A stretch of DNA of 64,000 nt from the NCBI GenBank assembly GCA_026705605.1, contig JAPPAK010000003.1, positions 728 to 64,727 of the forward strand, given 5' to 3'. Within the stretch, counting starts at the first letter, position 1, and each line of letters begins with the position of its first letter. Of this stretch, positions 47,192 to 56,087 are shown one piece after another. The notes under the pieces are model-generated. The model was not told the DNA's origin, made no database searches, and was given only the letters and a program-made list of their open reading frames with translations. The position numbers and the translations under genes are program-made. This DNA is from Chloroflexota bacterium. GTDB lineage: Bacteria; Chloroflexota; Dehalococcoidia; Tepidiformales; Tepidiformaceae.

Positions 47192-48205
47192 GTGGAACCA
47201 GACACGATCGAGCGGCTCCCCGAAATCCTGCGGTCGTACCTCTCCGAGCACCTGCCCAACGCGCGCAACGTCTCGATTCACAACGTGTCGCGCTCGCCGG
47301 GGGGCAACTCGCGCTCGATGTGGTTCTTCGACGCCGATTGGGAGGGGGAGGCGCCGATCGCGAAGCAGCTGATGTTCCGCGCGAACGAGAGCACGTGCTT
47401 CCGGGACGAGGAAGCGAGCCTGGAGAAGGAGTACCGCGTTTTCCGCGCCCTCCAGGACACGCCGGTTCCGGTGCCCGCCAACTACTGGTACGAACGCGAC
47501 CCTTCGTGGGCGGGCGAGGACTTCGTCATCCGCGAGCGCGTGGAGGGCGACACGAACTTCCGCGACCTGCCGCCGACAAGCCAGCAGGCGATCCTCGACC
47601 ACTTCGTCGAGATCCTGGCGGCGCAGCACAACCTGGACTGGGAAGCGATGGGGCTGTCGTTCCTAGGGGCGCCGCAGGACGGCCCCGAGTGCGCGCGGAT
47701 GGTGGTGGAACGCTGGGAACGGGCGACGAAGCGGGAGCTACTCGAACCGCAGCCGGTGATGACGGCGACGATGGCCTGGCTCAAGCGGAACCTACCCACG
47801 GAGGTGGACCGCATCGTGCTGGGGCAGGGGCAAGTGGGGCCGGGGCAGGTCCTGTTCCGGGACGACCGCGTGGTGGCGTCGCTCGACTGGGAGTCGGCCT
47901 TCATCGGCGACCCGATGTCGGACCTGGCGTACCTCGACTTCATGGTGCGACCGCTGGTGGGGGACGAGGTTGTGGAGGGGCTGATCACGCGGTACGGGGA
48001 ACTGAGCGGCATCCCCATTCGCCGGGACAACATGCGCTTCTACACGGTGTTCCAGTCCTACTGGGCGGTTTCGGCCTGCCTGGCGGCGGTGAACCGCTTC
48101 GCAACCGGTGAGATGCGCAAGACGCAGACGCTCGTGCTGGGGATGGCGGCGCCGCGTTCCTTCCTGCGACGCATGGAGCGCATCGTGCGAGAGGATGCCG
48201 CGTAA
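47192..48205 (+). CDS. aminoglycoside-phosphotransferase-like protein with altered active site
   Basis: 337 residues from GTG, with GGGAGGA upstream. The kinase-like fold is recognisable: PGGNSRSMWFF, KEYRVFRAL, PVPVPANYWY. The catalytic loop, normally HGDxxxxN or QGDxGPGN, reads LGQGQVGPGQVLF, so both the catalytic Asp and the metal-binding Asn are Gln. The second metal Asp (ASLDWESA) remains. Catalysis by the usual mechanism is unlikely. Operon with a small helical protein and an enoyl-CoA hydratase-like protein, a pairing typical of acyl-CoA metabolism clusters. Confidence 0.85.
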   Translation: MEPDTIERLPEILRSYLSEHLPNARNVSIHNVSRSPGGNSRSMWFFDADWEGEAPIAKQLMFRANESTCFRDEEASLEKEYRVFRALQDTPVPVPANYWYERDPSWAGEDFVIRERVEGDTNFRDLPPTSQQAILDHFVEILAAQHNLDWEAMGLSFLGAPQDGPECARMVVERWERATKRELLEPQPVMTATMAWLKRNLPTEVDRIVLGQGQVGPGQVLFRDDRVVASLDWESAFIGDPMSDLAYLDFMVRPLVGDEVVEGLITRYGELSGIPIRRDNMRFYTVFQSYWAVSACLAAVNRFATGEMRKTQTLVLGMAAPRSFLRRMERIVREDAA

Positions 48206-48207
48206 CG

Positions 48208-48672
48208 ATGCGACCAACACCAGCAGAAATCGTCGAAGGGCTTGAGTACAACCTGCGGGCGGACCTGATCCCGGAGCTGCAGTCCCCCTGGGCGAAGCGC
48301 ATCGCGGGAAACATGCTCTGGGCGCTGGAGCACCTGAAACAGCGGCTGGAGCAGGAGCACGCCCTGGCGGTCGAGGAGAACGCCGACCTGCGTGGCGTTC
48401 TCGCGGCCGCGACCGCGGCCAGGGGCGAGGGAGGGACGCTGGCGGACGCGCTGGCATCGCTCGACCTGACGCCCGGAGAGGCGCGGGAGTGGCCGGCAGC
48501 CGAAGAGCTGACGGCCGAGAATGCCCGCCTGCGCACAGTCGTCGACGGCATCGTGGAGGCGTTCCCCGCCGAACGCGACGCCACCGCCGAGGCGCTCTGG
48601 CGCGAGATCCTCGGCTACATCGCGAGGCAGACGGAGCGCGACGGCACCCTCATCGAAGTCAACCCCGGCTGA
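48208..48672 (+). CDS. helical protein of unknown function
   Basis: 154 residues, start 3 bases after the preceding stop. Almost entirely helical with a coiled-coil segment (about 42-60; EHLKQRLEQEHALAVEENADL) and a second one (AEELTAENARLR, about 97-108). No Cys, no membrane helix. The same order (phosphotransferase, this type of protein, acyl-CoA enzyme) recurs in actinobacterial clusters as I recall, so a structural or accessory role is likely. Confidence 0.7.
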   Translation: MRPTPAEIVEGLEYNLRADLIPELQSPWAKRIAGNMLWALEHLKQRLEQEHALAVEENADLRGVLAAATAARGEGGTLADALASLDLTPGEAREWPAAEELTAENARLRTVVDGIVEAFPAERDATAEALWREILGYIARQTERDGTLIEVNPG

Positions 48673-48706
48673 CCGCAGCCGACCACAAGCACAAGGGAGC
48701 AGACCC

Positions 48707-49594
48707 ATGACCTACCCGGAGTACGAGAACATCATCGTGGAGCCTCTGGAGGAGGCGGAAGGCGTCGTGCGCGTGACGCTGAACCGGCCGCAGGCGCTGA
48801 ACGCGCTCTCCGCCGACCTGCTGGACGAATTCTTCGACTTCCTCGATCACTTCGAGGAAGACCGGAACGCCTACGTGCTGCTGCTGCGGGGCGCGGGACG
48901 CTCGTTCTGCGCGGGGTACGACCTCGCGTCGAGCCGCACGGTGGAGCCGGGCTCGCCCGGGGACATCCTGCAGGAGCAGAGCGTGGGGCGGTCGCGCCGC
49001 ACGATGATCGATTCGGTCGACCGGTACCTGCGGCTGTTCAACACGCGCAAGCCGACGATCGCGCAGGTTCACGGCCACTGCATCTCCGGGGGTACGGAGC
49101 TGATCTCGATGTTCGACTTCGTGGTGTGCAGCGAGACGGCGAAGTTCGGGCACATCGCGGGGCGGCACATGGGCACGCTGCGAACCCTGTCCCTCTGGCC
49201 GTGGACGGTGGGCTACCGGCGGGCGAAGGAGCTGTTCATGACGGGCGAACTCATCGACGGGAAGACCGCGGACGAGTGGGGCCTCGTGAACAAGGCCGTG
49301 CCCGACGAGGAGCTGGAGGAGGCGGCGCTGCACCTGGCGCGCAAGATCATGCGCATCCCCCTCGAGGTGAACATCCTGCACAAGCACTCGGTGAACCGCT
49401 GGATGGAGATCCAGGGGTTGCAGCCGGCCATCCACTCGGCGGCGGAGTTCGACGTGTACACGGCCTTCATCGAGGGGCGGCCCGGATTCCGCGAGCGGGT
49501 GGAGGCGGACGGCCTGCGGGAGGCGCTGAAGTGGCGCGACCGGGAGTGGCGCGGCACGGAGCTCTGGGACCACGGCAAGGAGCCCGAGTCCTAG
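48707..49594 (+). CDS. enoyl-CoA hydratase/isomerase family protein
   Basis: 295 residues from ATG 48707 (AAGGGAGC upstream). Crotonase fold: VTLNRPQALNALS, SFCAGYDLAS (oxyanion hole), HGHCISGGTELISMFDFVV with one conserved Glu. The second catalytic Glu position of true hydratases (FGQPE) reads FGHIAG, so a hydratase reaction is uncertain. Third gene of the cluster. Confidence 0.85.
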   Translation: MTYPEYENIIVEPLEEAEGVVRVTLNRPQALNALSADLLDEFFDFLDHFEEDRNAYVLLLRGAGRSFCAGYDLASSRTVEPGSPGDILQEQSVGRSRRTMIDSVDRYLRLFNTRKPTIAQVHGHCISGGTELISMFDFVVCSETAKFGHIAGRHMGTLRTLSLWPWTVGYRRAKELFMTGELIDGKTADEWGLVNKAVPDEELEEAALHLARKIMRIPLEVNILHKHSVNRWMEIQGLQPAIHSAAEFDVYTAFIEGRPGFRERVEADGLREALKWRDREWRGTELWDHGKEPES

Positions 49595-49602
49595 CCTGCC
49601 CG

Positions 49603-49608
49603 TAGGAT
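49603..49608 (+). promoter_or_regulatory. -10 box, leaderless promoter of menG
   Basis: TAGGAT, 7 bases before the ATG at 49616, in the 21-base gap after the enoyl-CoA hydratase-like gene. Confidence 0.4.
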
Positions 49609-49615
49609 CGCGGGC

Positions 49616-50311
49616 ATGGACGTGCTGCCGGAGGCAGACCAGAAGGCGGCGGTGGTGCGGACGATGTTCGACCGCATCGCGCCTTCGTACGACCGCATGA
49701 ACCGGATCATCACGCTGGGGTTCGACCAGCGCTGGCGGCGCTCGCTCGTCGACGCGCTGGGGGTCGACGGCAGCGACACGGTGCTCGACCTCGCCTGCGG
49801 GACGGGCGACTTCGCGCTCATGGCGCGGGAACGGGGGGCACGTGTCATCGGGCTGGACTTCGCAGGGGCGATGCTGACGGCAGCTCGCCGGCGGTGTCCC
49901 GAGGCGATCGCGCTCGTACGCGGCGATGCGCTGCGCCTGCCGCTCGCGGACAGCAGCGTGTCGGTGGCGGTCTCGGGGTTCGCGCTGCGGAACTTCGTCG
50001 CGATCCCGCCCGTGCTGGAGGAGCTGGCGCGCGTGCTGCATCCGGGGGGACGGGTCGGATTGCTGGAGGTGGACGAGCCGCGGTCGGGGCTGCTGCGGTT
50101 CGGACACGGGGTCTACTTCCAGCGAGTCGTGCCGGCCATCGGGGCGCTGCTGAGCGACGGGAGCGCCTACCGCTACCTGCCGGCCTCGGCGGCGTACCTC
50201 CCGGAGGGGGAGGGGCTGCGCACGATGCTGGAGGAGGCGGGATTCACGAGCATCGAGAAGCGCAGCCACCTCGGCGGGGCGGCGCAGTCGATCATGGCGG
50301 TGCGGGCATGA
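49616..50311 (+). CDS. menG: demethylmenaquinone methyltransferase
   Basis: 231 residues. MFDRIAPSYDRMNRIITLGFDQRWRR is the UbiE/MenG N-terminal signature, then the SAM motif VLDLACGTGDFA (about 58-69), LRGDALRLPLADSSV and the conserved SGFALRNF. It methylates demethylmenaquinone. Its ATG-TGA overlap with menA indicates translational coupling. Confidence 0.93.
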   Translation: MDVLPEADQKAAVVRTMFDRIAPSYDRMNRIITLGFDQRWRRSLVDALGVDGSDTVLDLACGTGDFALMARERGARVIGLDFAGAMLTAARRRCPEAIALVRGDALRLPLADSSVSVAVSGFALRNFVAIPPVLEELARVLHPGGRVGLLEVDEPRSGLLRFGHGVYFQRVVPAIGALLSDGSAYRYLPASAAYLPEGEGLRTMLEEAGFTSIEKRSHLGGAAQSIMAVRA

Positions 50312-51225
50312 GCGCCGCGCGGGCCCTGCCCGCGGCGGGGAGCTTCGGCGCGTGGCTGGCGGCGACCCGCCCGCCGACGCTGACGGCGGCGGTCGCACCG
50401 GTGCTTGTCGGAACGGGCGCGGCGATCGGGAACGACGTGTTCTCGGCGGGGCCCATGATCGCGGCGCTCTTCGGGGCGATCTGCCTGCAGATTGGGGCGA
50501 ACTTCGCGAACGACGTGTTCGACTTCGAGCGGGGCGCCGACGCGGGCGACCGGCTCGGTCCGCCGCGCGCCACGCAGATGGGGCTGCTCACGCCCACGCA
50601 AATGAAGGTGGGAATGTGGGCGGCGTTCCTGCTGGCCTTGCTCGCGGGCATCTACCTCGTGGTGACGGCGGGCTGGATCGTGGTCGTGATCGGGCTCGCG
50701 AGCATCGTGGCGGGGCTCATCTACACGGGGGGGCCGTGGCCGGTGGGGTACCACGCCCTCGGCGACGCCTTCACGTTCGGATTCTTCGGGATGGTGGCGG
50801 TGGTGGGCACGTACTTCGTGCAGGCGGAGGCGGCGCCGGGGCTGGTGTGGCTGGCGGCGGTGCCGGTGGGGTGCACGGTGACGGCGATCCTCGTGGCGAA
50901 CAACCTGCGTGACATCGACTCGGACCGGGAAGCGGGCAAGACGACGCTGGCGGTGGTGCTGGGGGCGCGGGGCACGCGCGCCTGGTACCTCGTGTTGATG
51001 GTGGCGGCTTACGGCGTCGCGATCGCGCTCTGGCCCCTGACGCGAGTTGAGCCGTGGGCGCTGCTGGTGCTGGCGAGCCTGCCGTTCGCGCTGGCGCCGC
51101 TGCGGGCGGTGGCGGGCGGGACGGCAGGGCGAGCGCTGAACGCCACGCTCGTGCAGACGGCGCGCCTGCACCTCATCTTCGGGGCGCTGCTGGCGCTGAC
51201 CCTGACGGACTGGCTCCCGGTCTAG
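50308..51225 (+). CDS. menA: 1,4-dihydroxy-2-naphthoate polyprenyltransferase
   Basis: 305 residues from ATG 50308 (overlaps menG by 4 bases). About nine transmembrane helices. Two Asp-rich motifs: NDVFDFERGAD (about 70) and NNLRDIDSDREAGKTTL (about 197), typical of UbiA-type prenyltransferases. It attaches the isoprenoid tail in menaquinone synthesis. Its stop shares a CTAG with the convergent CoA-transferase gene. Confidence 0.93.
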   Translation: MSAARALPAAGSFGAWLAATRPPTLTAAVAPVLVGTGAAIGNDVFSAGPMIAALFGAICLQIGANFANDVFDFERGADAGDRLGPPRATQMGLLTPTQMKVGMWAAFLLALLAGIYLVVTAGWIVVVIGLASIVAGLIYTGGPWPVGYHALGDAFTFGFFGMVAVVGTYFVQAEAAPGLVWLAAVPVGCTVTAILVANNLRDIDSDREAGKTTLAVVLGARGTRAWYLVLMVAAYGVAIALWPLTRVEPWALLVLASLPFALAPLRAVAGGTAGRALNATLVQTARLHLIFGALLALTLTDWLPV

Positions 51226-52538
51226 CGGCCCAGGACTTCGTCGGCGTAGGTGGTCGTGATGTGGCCGTCCGCCTCCAGCTTCGCGTACTCCTCGTCGCTG
51301 AAGCCGAGCAGCTCGCGGTAGACGTAGTCGTTGTGCTCGCCGAGGAGGGCGGGGGCGGTGCGAATGGTCACGTCGGAGCGGGAGAACGTGAACGAGGGGG
51401 CGGGGAACTCGGTGGTGGGGTAGTCCTCGGTGGCCTCGAGCCGCTGGAAGGCCGGCGACTGGATCGCGTGCGGGTCCTCGGTCACATCCTTCGCGCTGAG
51501 GACCGGTCCGGCGGTGACTCCGACTTCCTGGAGGTCGCGGAACAGCTCCTCGCGGTCGCGCGGGGCGATCCAGGCGGCCAGCTCCTCCTCGATGGCGTCC
51601 TCGGCGGCGCGGCGCCCCTCGACGGTTGCGAGCTCGGGGGAGGTGGCCCAGCCAGGGCGGCCAAGGTAGTCGACCAGCGCCGACCATTCGGCGTCGCTGC
51701 GGCAGCTGAGTGCAAGCCACTGCTCCTCGCCGCGGGCGGCGAAGACGCCGTTGGGGGCGAACCCCTCGGTGCTGCGATTGCCGATGGAGCCCGAGACGCG
51801 CCCGTTCCAGGCGGCGTCGAGAGCGGCCTGGGGGAACATCGAGGCGGAGCACTCGGCCTGGGCCAGCTCGATGGTCTGCCCCTGGCCCGTGCGGCGGCGG
51901 TGGCGGAGGGCGGCGAGCGTGGCGAGAGCGCCGTGCATTCCCACAAAGAAATCGCCGGCGAAGGTCTGGATGTTCGTCTCCGGGGCTGAGTCGCGATAGC
52001 CGCGGAGGATGGTCGAGCCGGCGACGCCATCGATGTGCGCGCCGTAGCCGCGACCCTCGACGTAGGCGCCGGTGCGGCCATAGGCGGGCAGGTGGAGGAG
52101 GACGATGTCGGGGCGGGCGGCGCGGATGGCGTCGTCGTCGAGGCCGAGCTTCTCCAGCGTGCCTCGCGCGAGGTTCTCGGCGAGCACATCGCTGATGGCG
52201 ATGAGGCTCTTCACGATGGCGAGCCCCTCGGGGCGGCGGCTATCGACCGTGAAGGAGCGCTTGTTGCGAATGACGTGGATGAAGGCGGGGCTGTTGTTCC
52301 AGGGGCGGGGGCCGGGGTCGTTGCCGGGGTGGCCCGCCATCCAGGCAGGCAGGATCTGGGCCAGGGGGGCGGGGAGGACGGGGGCGGCAGCGCGCGTGGC
52401 GGGGTTCCAGACGTACGGGTTCTCGACCTTGATGCAGTCGGCGCCGAGGTCGGCGAGGTACATGGTGGCGGTCTGGCCGGCCCAGACGCAGGCGAAGTCG
52501 CAGACGCGCACCCCTTCGAGGGGCAGGTAGGCGCTCAT
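51222..52538 (-). CDS. family III CoA-transferase, catalytic Asp present
   Basis: 438 residues from ATG 52538, overlapping the upstream CoA-transferase stop by 4 bases (ATGA). VRVCDFACVWAGQTATMYLADLGADCIKVE is the family N-terminus. The catalytic Asp is in AGDFFVG, at the formyl-CoA-transferase position. The C-terminal RTAPALLGEHNDYVYRELLG is conserved. It should be the catalytic subunit of a heteromer with the upstream gene. Confidence 0.88.
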   Translation of the reverse strand: MSAYLPLEGVRVCDFACVWAGQTATMYLADLGADCIKVENPYVWNPATRAAAPVLPAPLAQILPAWMAGHPGNDPGPRPWNNSPAFIHVIRNKRSFTVDSRRPEGLAIVKSLIAISDVLAENLARGTLEKLGLDDDAIRAARPDIVLLHLPAYGRTGAYVEGRGYGAHIDGVAGSTILRGYRDSAPETNIQTFAGDFFVGMHGALATLAALRHRRRTGQGQTIELAQAECSASMFPQAALDAAWNGRVSGSIGNRSTEGFAPNGVFAARGEEQWLALSCRSDAEWSALVDYLGRPGWATSPELATVEGRRAAEDAIEEELAAWIAPRDREELFRDLQEVGVTAGPVLSAKDVTEDPHAIQSPAFQRLEATEDYPTTEFPAPSFTFSRSDVTIRTAPALLGEHNDYVYRELLGFSDEEYAKLEADGHITTTYADEVLGR

Positions 52539-53767
52539 GCCACTGCCCCCTCGCGACGCAGCGCGGCGATAGCCGCAGCGCCGTAGCCTGCCTCTTCGAG
52601 GATGGCGTCGGTGTGCTGGCCGAGGGTGGGGGCTGCGCGGCGGATGGCCCAGGGCGTCTCGTCGAGCATGTAGGGACGGCCCAGCATCGGGAACCTCCCG
52701 AGTGTCTCGTGCTCGACCTCTGTCCAGAGGCCGCGCTCGCGGAAGACGGGATCCTCGAACAGGTCGGCGGCGGTGAAGAGGGGGGCGAGGATGGCGTGCG
52801 CGTTGCGGGCCTCCTCCCAGATCTCGGCGCGGGTGCGCTCGGCGAGCCACGGGTAGAGGGCGACATCGACCTCCTCGCGGGCTGCGTCGGAGTTCATCCA
52901 CTCGGGATCCATCCACTTCGGGTCGGTGAACTCGGGGTGATCGATCATCTCGGCGAAGCGGTGCCAGTAGGGGCCAGCCGAGGCGGTCATCTCGACGTAG
53001 CCGTCGGCGCAGGGAAAGACACCGACGACGCCGGCGCCCGTGGAGGGGCCGGCAACCTCGGGCTTGGCGTTGATCCGCCCGGAGAAGCGGTACGCCATGA
53101 TTGCGGAGCTGCGCCGGTCGACGCTGTTCAGCTGCACGTCGAAGAGGGAGACGTCGACGCGCTGGGTGACATCGTGGACCTCGGTCGTGCAGACGGCGCC
53201 GAGAGCGCCGATAGCGGCCATGGCGCCGCACTGGATGAGGGAAGCCGTGCCGCCCATCTTGAGCGGCTCGCGGCCCACGGAGCCGTGCGAGAACATCTCG
53301 CCGCCCATGGCGAAGAGCACGGTCTCGGACAGGGCGTAGTCGCGGTAGGGGCCCTCCCATCCGAAATTCGTCAGCGAGAGCACGTTCACGTCGGCGATCT
53401 CGCGGAGGGCGTCGGGGGTGAGGTTTAGGCGCTCGGCGACGGTCGGCGGGTAGCTGGTGACGACGACGTCCGCGGCCGGCAAGAGGCGTTCGAGCACCTC
53501 GCGTCCATCGTCCGATTTGAGGTCGAGGACGATGGATTCCTTGTTCGTGTTGAGGAACTGGTAGCTGCCGCTGCGCTCGATGCCGGGTTCGTCGTTGAGC
53601 CAGGGACCGAAGCCGCGGATGGGGTCGCCGCCGGGCCGCTCGACCTTGATGACGCGGGCGCCGAGGTCGGCGAGGAGCTTGGTCGAGTACGGTCCGGCAA
53701 TGTGCGCCGTCAGGTCGAGGACGGTGATGCCGTCGAGGGCGGCGGGCATGGCGGCATCGGTCGTCAC
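52535..53767 (-). CDS. family III CoA-transferase homologue lacking the catalytic Asp
   Basis: 410 residues. Family features: ITVLDLTAHIAGPYSTKLLADLGARVIKVERP, NTNKESIVLDL. At the catalytic position it reads TASLIQCGAMAAIG with no Asp. It is the upstream member of a second Asp-less/Asp-containing pair. Possible non-catalytic subunit. AKR gene lies 11 bases upstream on the same strand. Confidence 0.86.
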   Translation of the reverse strand: MTTDAAMPAALDGITVLDLTAHIAGPYSTKLLADLGARVIKVERPGGDPIRGFGPWLNDEPGIERSGSYQFLNTNKESIVLDLKSDDGREVLERLLPAADVVVTSYPPTVAERLNLTPDALREIADVNVLSLTNFGWEGPYRDYALSETVLFAMGGEMFSHGSVGREPLKMGGTASLIQCGAMAAIGALGAVCTTEVHDVTQRVDVSLFDVQLNSVDRRSSAIMAYRFSGRINAKPEVAGPSTGAGVVGVFPCADGYVEMTASAGPYWHRFAEMIDHPEFTDPKWMDPEWMNSDAAREEVDVALYPWLAERTRAEIWEEARNAHAILAPLFTAADLFEDPVFRERGLWTEVEHETLGRFPMLGRPYMLDETPWAIRRAAPTLGQHTDAILEEAGYGAAAIAALRREGAVA

Positions 53768-53778
53768 GTTCGCTTCAC

Positions 53779-54783
53779 CTACAGGATCCGGTAGTCGTGG
53801 GACCGCCAGCCCGCCTCGTAATAGGGCGAGACGGTGGCGCCGGGGGCGATGACGGCGTCGATGCGTTCGCGGTCCTCGTCGGTGATGGCGACATCGCCCG
53901 CGCCGAGGTTGTCTTCAAGCTGCTCCAGCGTGCGCGGGCCGATGATGGGGCTGGTCACGCCGGGCTGCTGTTCGCACCAGGCGAGGGAGAGCTGCGAGAG
54001 CGTGCAGCCCTTGTCGGCGGCGATCGGCTCGAGCCCCTCGATGACGTCGTAGACGCCGTCGGTGAGGCGGCGGCGCTGCTGCTCATTGAGGGCGTAGCGG
54101 CCGTCCTCGGGGAGGGGTTCGCCACGCCGGTAGCGACCCGCGAGCAGCCCTCCTCCGATGGGACCCCAGGGGATGACGCCGATGCCGAAGGTCTGGGTCA
54201 TGGGCAGGAGCTCGCGTTCGGCGCGGCGGTCGAGAAGGTTGTAGGGCGGCTGCTCGCAGACGACGCGGTTCAGCCCGAGCTCCTTCGCCACCCAGAGGGA
54301 TTCCACGATCTCCCAGGAGGCGAAGGTGCTGGTGCCGATGTAGCGCACCTTCCCGGCGCGCACGAGGTCGTCGAGGGCGCGCAGGGTCTCGTCGATGGGG
54401 ATGTCGGGATCGGGGCGGTGAAGCTGGTAGAGGTCGATGTAGTCGGTCTGGAGGCGGCGAAGGCTGGCCTCGCACTGCTCGATGATGTGGCGGCGGCTGT
54501 TGCCGCGCGCGTTCGGGTCCTCGGCGTCCATGGCGCCGTGCACCTTGGTGGCGAGCACGACCTGGTGGCGGCGGCCGTTCCGCTTGAGCGCCTCGCCGGT
54601 GATCTCCTCGCTGCGCCCGAGCGCGTAGACGTTGGCCGTATCGAGGAAGTTGATGCCGGCGTCGAGGGCGCGGTCGATGATGGCGTACGACTCCTCGGGC
54701 TCGGTGCGACGGCCGAACATCATGCAGCCGAGGCAAAGGCTCGAGACCTGCACACCGGTGCGACCGAGGCTTCGGAGCTCCAT
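53779..54783 (-). CDS. aldo/keto reductase
   Basis: 334 residues from ATG 54783, chosen over the ATG at 54792 because TAGAAT lies 7 bases upstream of it. Catalytic tetrad is visible: Asp and Tyr in LDTANVYALGRSEE, Lys in LATKVHG and His in YQLHRPDPD. NADPH-binding loop near IIGPRTLEQLEDN. It reduces aldehydes or ketones; no specific substrate can be given. It precedes the CoA-transferase pair in the same direction. Confidence 0.93.
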   Translation of the reverse strand: MELRSLGRTGVQVSSLCLGCMMFGRRTEPEESYAIIDRALDAGINFLDTANVYALGRSEEITGEALKRNGRRHQVVLATKVHGAMDAEDPNARGNSRRHIIEQCEASLRRLQTDYIDLYQLHRPDPDIPIDETLRALDDLVRAGKVRYIGTSTFASWEIVESLWVAKELGLNRVVCEQPPYNLLDRRAERELLPMTQTFGIGVIPWGPIGGGLLAGRYRRGEPLPEDGRYALNEQQRRRLTDGVYDVIEGLEPIAADKGCTLSQLSLAWCEQQPGVTSPIIGPRTLEQLEDNLGAGDVAITDEDRERIDAVIAPGATVSPYYEAGWRSHDYRIL

Positions 54784-54790
54784 CGGCGGC

Positions 54791-54796
54791 ATTCTA
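54791..54796 (-). promoter_or_regulatory. -10 box, leaderless promoter of the aldo/keto reductase
   Basis: TAGAAT on the minus strand, 7 bases before the ATG at 54783. It overlaps the alternative ATG at 54792 and so argues against that start. Confidence 0.42.
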
Positions 54797-54888
54797 CGTG
54801 TCCGTTCGGGGCGCGAGCGCCGGGCTCTCGACGGTTGCGAGCAATCGGCGTACACACTGGGGAGCACCGACGCCGTGGGAGGACGCAC

Positions 54889-55302
54889 ATGGCAACACCG
54901 GACGAGCTGCGAGCAACACTGGCCGAGGCCCGCGCAACGTTTCGCGAGGCGATTGAGGCGGCCGAGATGGGCTGGCGGCGCTCCCCCGGCGAAGGTGAGT
55001 GGACCGCGCAGGAAATTGCCGAGCACGTGATCCAGATCGAGGCGCGCATCACGACGATGGTGTGCGAGGCCTGCGGCTATCCGGGCATCGACGCGTGGGA
55101 GCCCGACTGCGCCTCCTCCATCGAGGCGGTCGACGAGTTCGATGCGGTCGTGAGCAACTGCGACGCGAAACTGAAGTACGTGACCCCCGAGGACCTGGAG
55201 AAGAAGCACGAGATGTTCGGAGACGTGGCGGGCATCTTCGAGGTGAACGTGAACCACCTCGTCGAGCACACCGCGCAGATCCTGGCGGCGGCCGAGGCCT
55301 AG
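54889..55302 (+). CDS. DinB-like protein
   Basis: 137 residues from ATG 54889, with GGGAGGA 5 bases upstream. Four-helix bundle with the metal-binding pattern: WTAQEIAEHVIQIE (His about 47), and NHLVEHTAQIL near the C-terminus (two His). DinB-fold proteins are metal-dependent thiol transferases or related enzymes. Three internal Cys occur. A second DinB-like gene is at 57360. Confidence 0.8.
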   Translation: MATPDELRATLAEARATFREAIEAAEMGWRRSPGEGEWTAQEIAEHVIQIEARITTMVCEACGYPGIDAWEPDCASSIEAVDEFDAVVSNCDAKLKYVTPEDLEKKHEMFGDVAGIFEVNVNHLVEHTAQILAAAEA

Positions 55303-55308
55303 AGGCGC

Positions 55309-56004
55309 TCAGGCGTCGGCGTAGAGCCTGAACCCGAAGTCGTTGTAACGCCGCTCCGGCGCGAGACTGGCGCGCGCGGTCAAACGCGTGAACTTCACGG
55401 AGTGACGCCAGCTTCCGCCACGGCTGACCTTGCGGGCGCGTTCGGCAGGCTCGCGCTCGCCCGCGCCGGGGTCGCCGTAGGCGTCGGGGTGGTACCAGTC
55501 GAAGCACCACTCGTGGACGTTCTCGGCCATGCAGCGGAGGCCGTAGCCGTTCGCGCACTCGGGGGGTGGGGGATGAGGGCGGTCGGCGGCGGCGATGCGG
55601 TCGGCAACCGGATGCTCCTGCCAGCGTGCACCAGGCCAGGGCCAGTCGGCATCCTCAAGGCCACCGAGGGAGGCGTACTCGCGCTCCGACTCAGTGGGGA
55701 GGCGGTAGGGAACGCCAGTCTCCGCGGCGAGCCACTCACAGTAGGCGACGGCGTCGAACCAGCTCACGCCGACGACGGGCTGGTCGGCGGCGTTGAAGCG
55801 CTCGTCGTCCCAGAAGCGCGGGGCTTCGCGCCCGGTGGCGAGGAACGGCTCGAACTGGGCGTTCGTGACGGGCGCGACGGCCACGCGGAAGGGGGCGATC
55901 TCGACACGATGGACGGGCTGCTCGTCGGGGCGGCCGCGTTCGCAGCCCATGAGCAGCACGCCGCCTTCGAGGCCGACCATCTCAGGCTGCGGGAGGGCAT
56001 CCAC
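55309..56004 (-). CDS. SUMF1/FGE-fold protein without catalytic cysteines
   Basis: 231 residues from GTG 56004, supported by TAAGAT 7 bases upstream; a GTG 10 codons earlier is an alternative. FGE-sulfatase fold: GGVLLMG, PVHRVEIAPFRVAVAPVTNAQF, VVGVSWFDAVAYCEWL, GYGLRCMAENVHEWCFDWY and SRGGSWRHS. The two copper-binding Cys near RGGS in formylglycine-generating enzymes are absent. It is not a classical sulfatase activator; it may act like EgtB- or PvdO-type enzymes or bind ligands. Confidence 0.85.
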   Translation of the reverse strand: MDALPQPEMVGLEGGVLLMGCERGRPDEQPVHRVEIAPFRVAVAPVTNAQFEPFLATGREAPRFWDDERFNAADQPVVGVSWFDAVAYCEWLAAETGVPYRLPTESEREYASLGGLEDADWPWPGARWQEHPVADRIAAADRPHPPPPECANGYGLRCMAENVHEWCFDWYHPDAYGDPGAGEREPAERARKVSRGGSWRHSVKFTRLTARASLAPERRYNDFGFRLYADA

Positions 56005-56011
56005 GCGGCCG

Positions 56012-56017
56012 ATCTTA
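56012..56017 (-). promoter_or_regulatory. -10 box, leaderless promoter of the SUMF1-like gene
   Basis: TAAGAT on the minus strand, 7 bases before the GTG at 56004. Confidence 0.4.
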
Positions 56018-56073
56018 CGGCGGTCCCGGGGCACGGTCGCCGTCTCACGCTATGCCGTGAAGGGCGCCGCGGA

Positions 56074-56079
56074 TACACT
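56074..56079 (+). promoter_or_regulatory. -10 box, leaderless promoter of the PEP-synthase-like gene
   Basis: TACACT, 8 bases before the GTG at 56088. Confidence 0.4.
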
Positions 56080-56087
56080 CCATCGCC

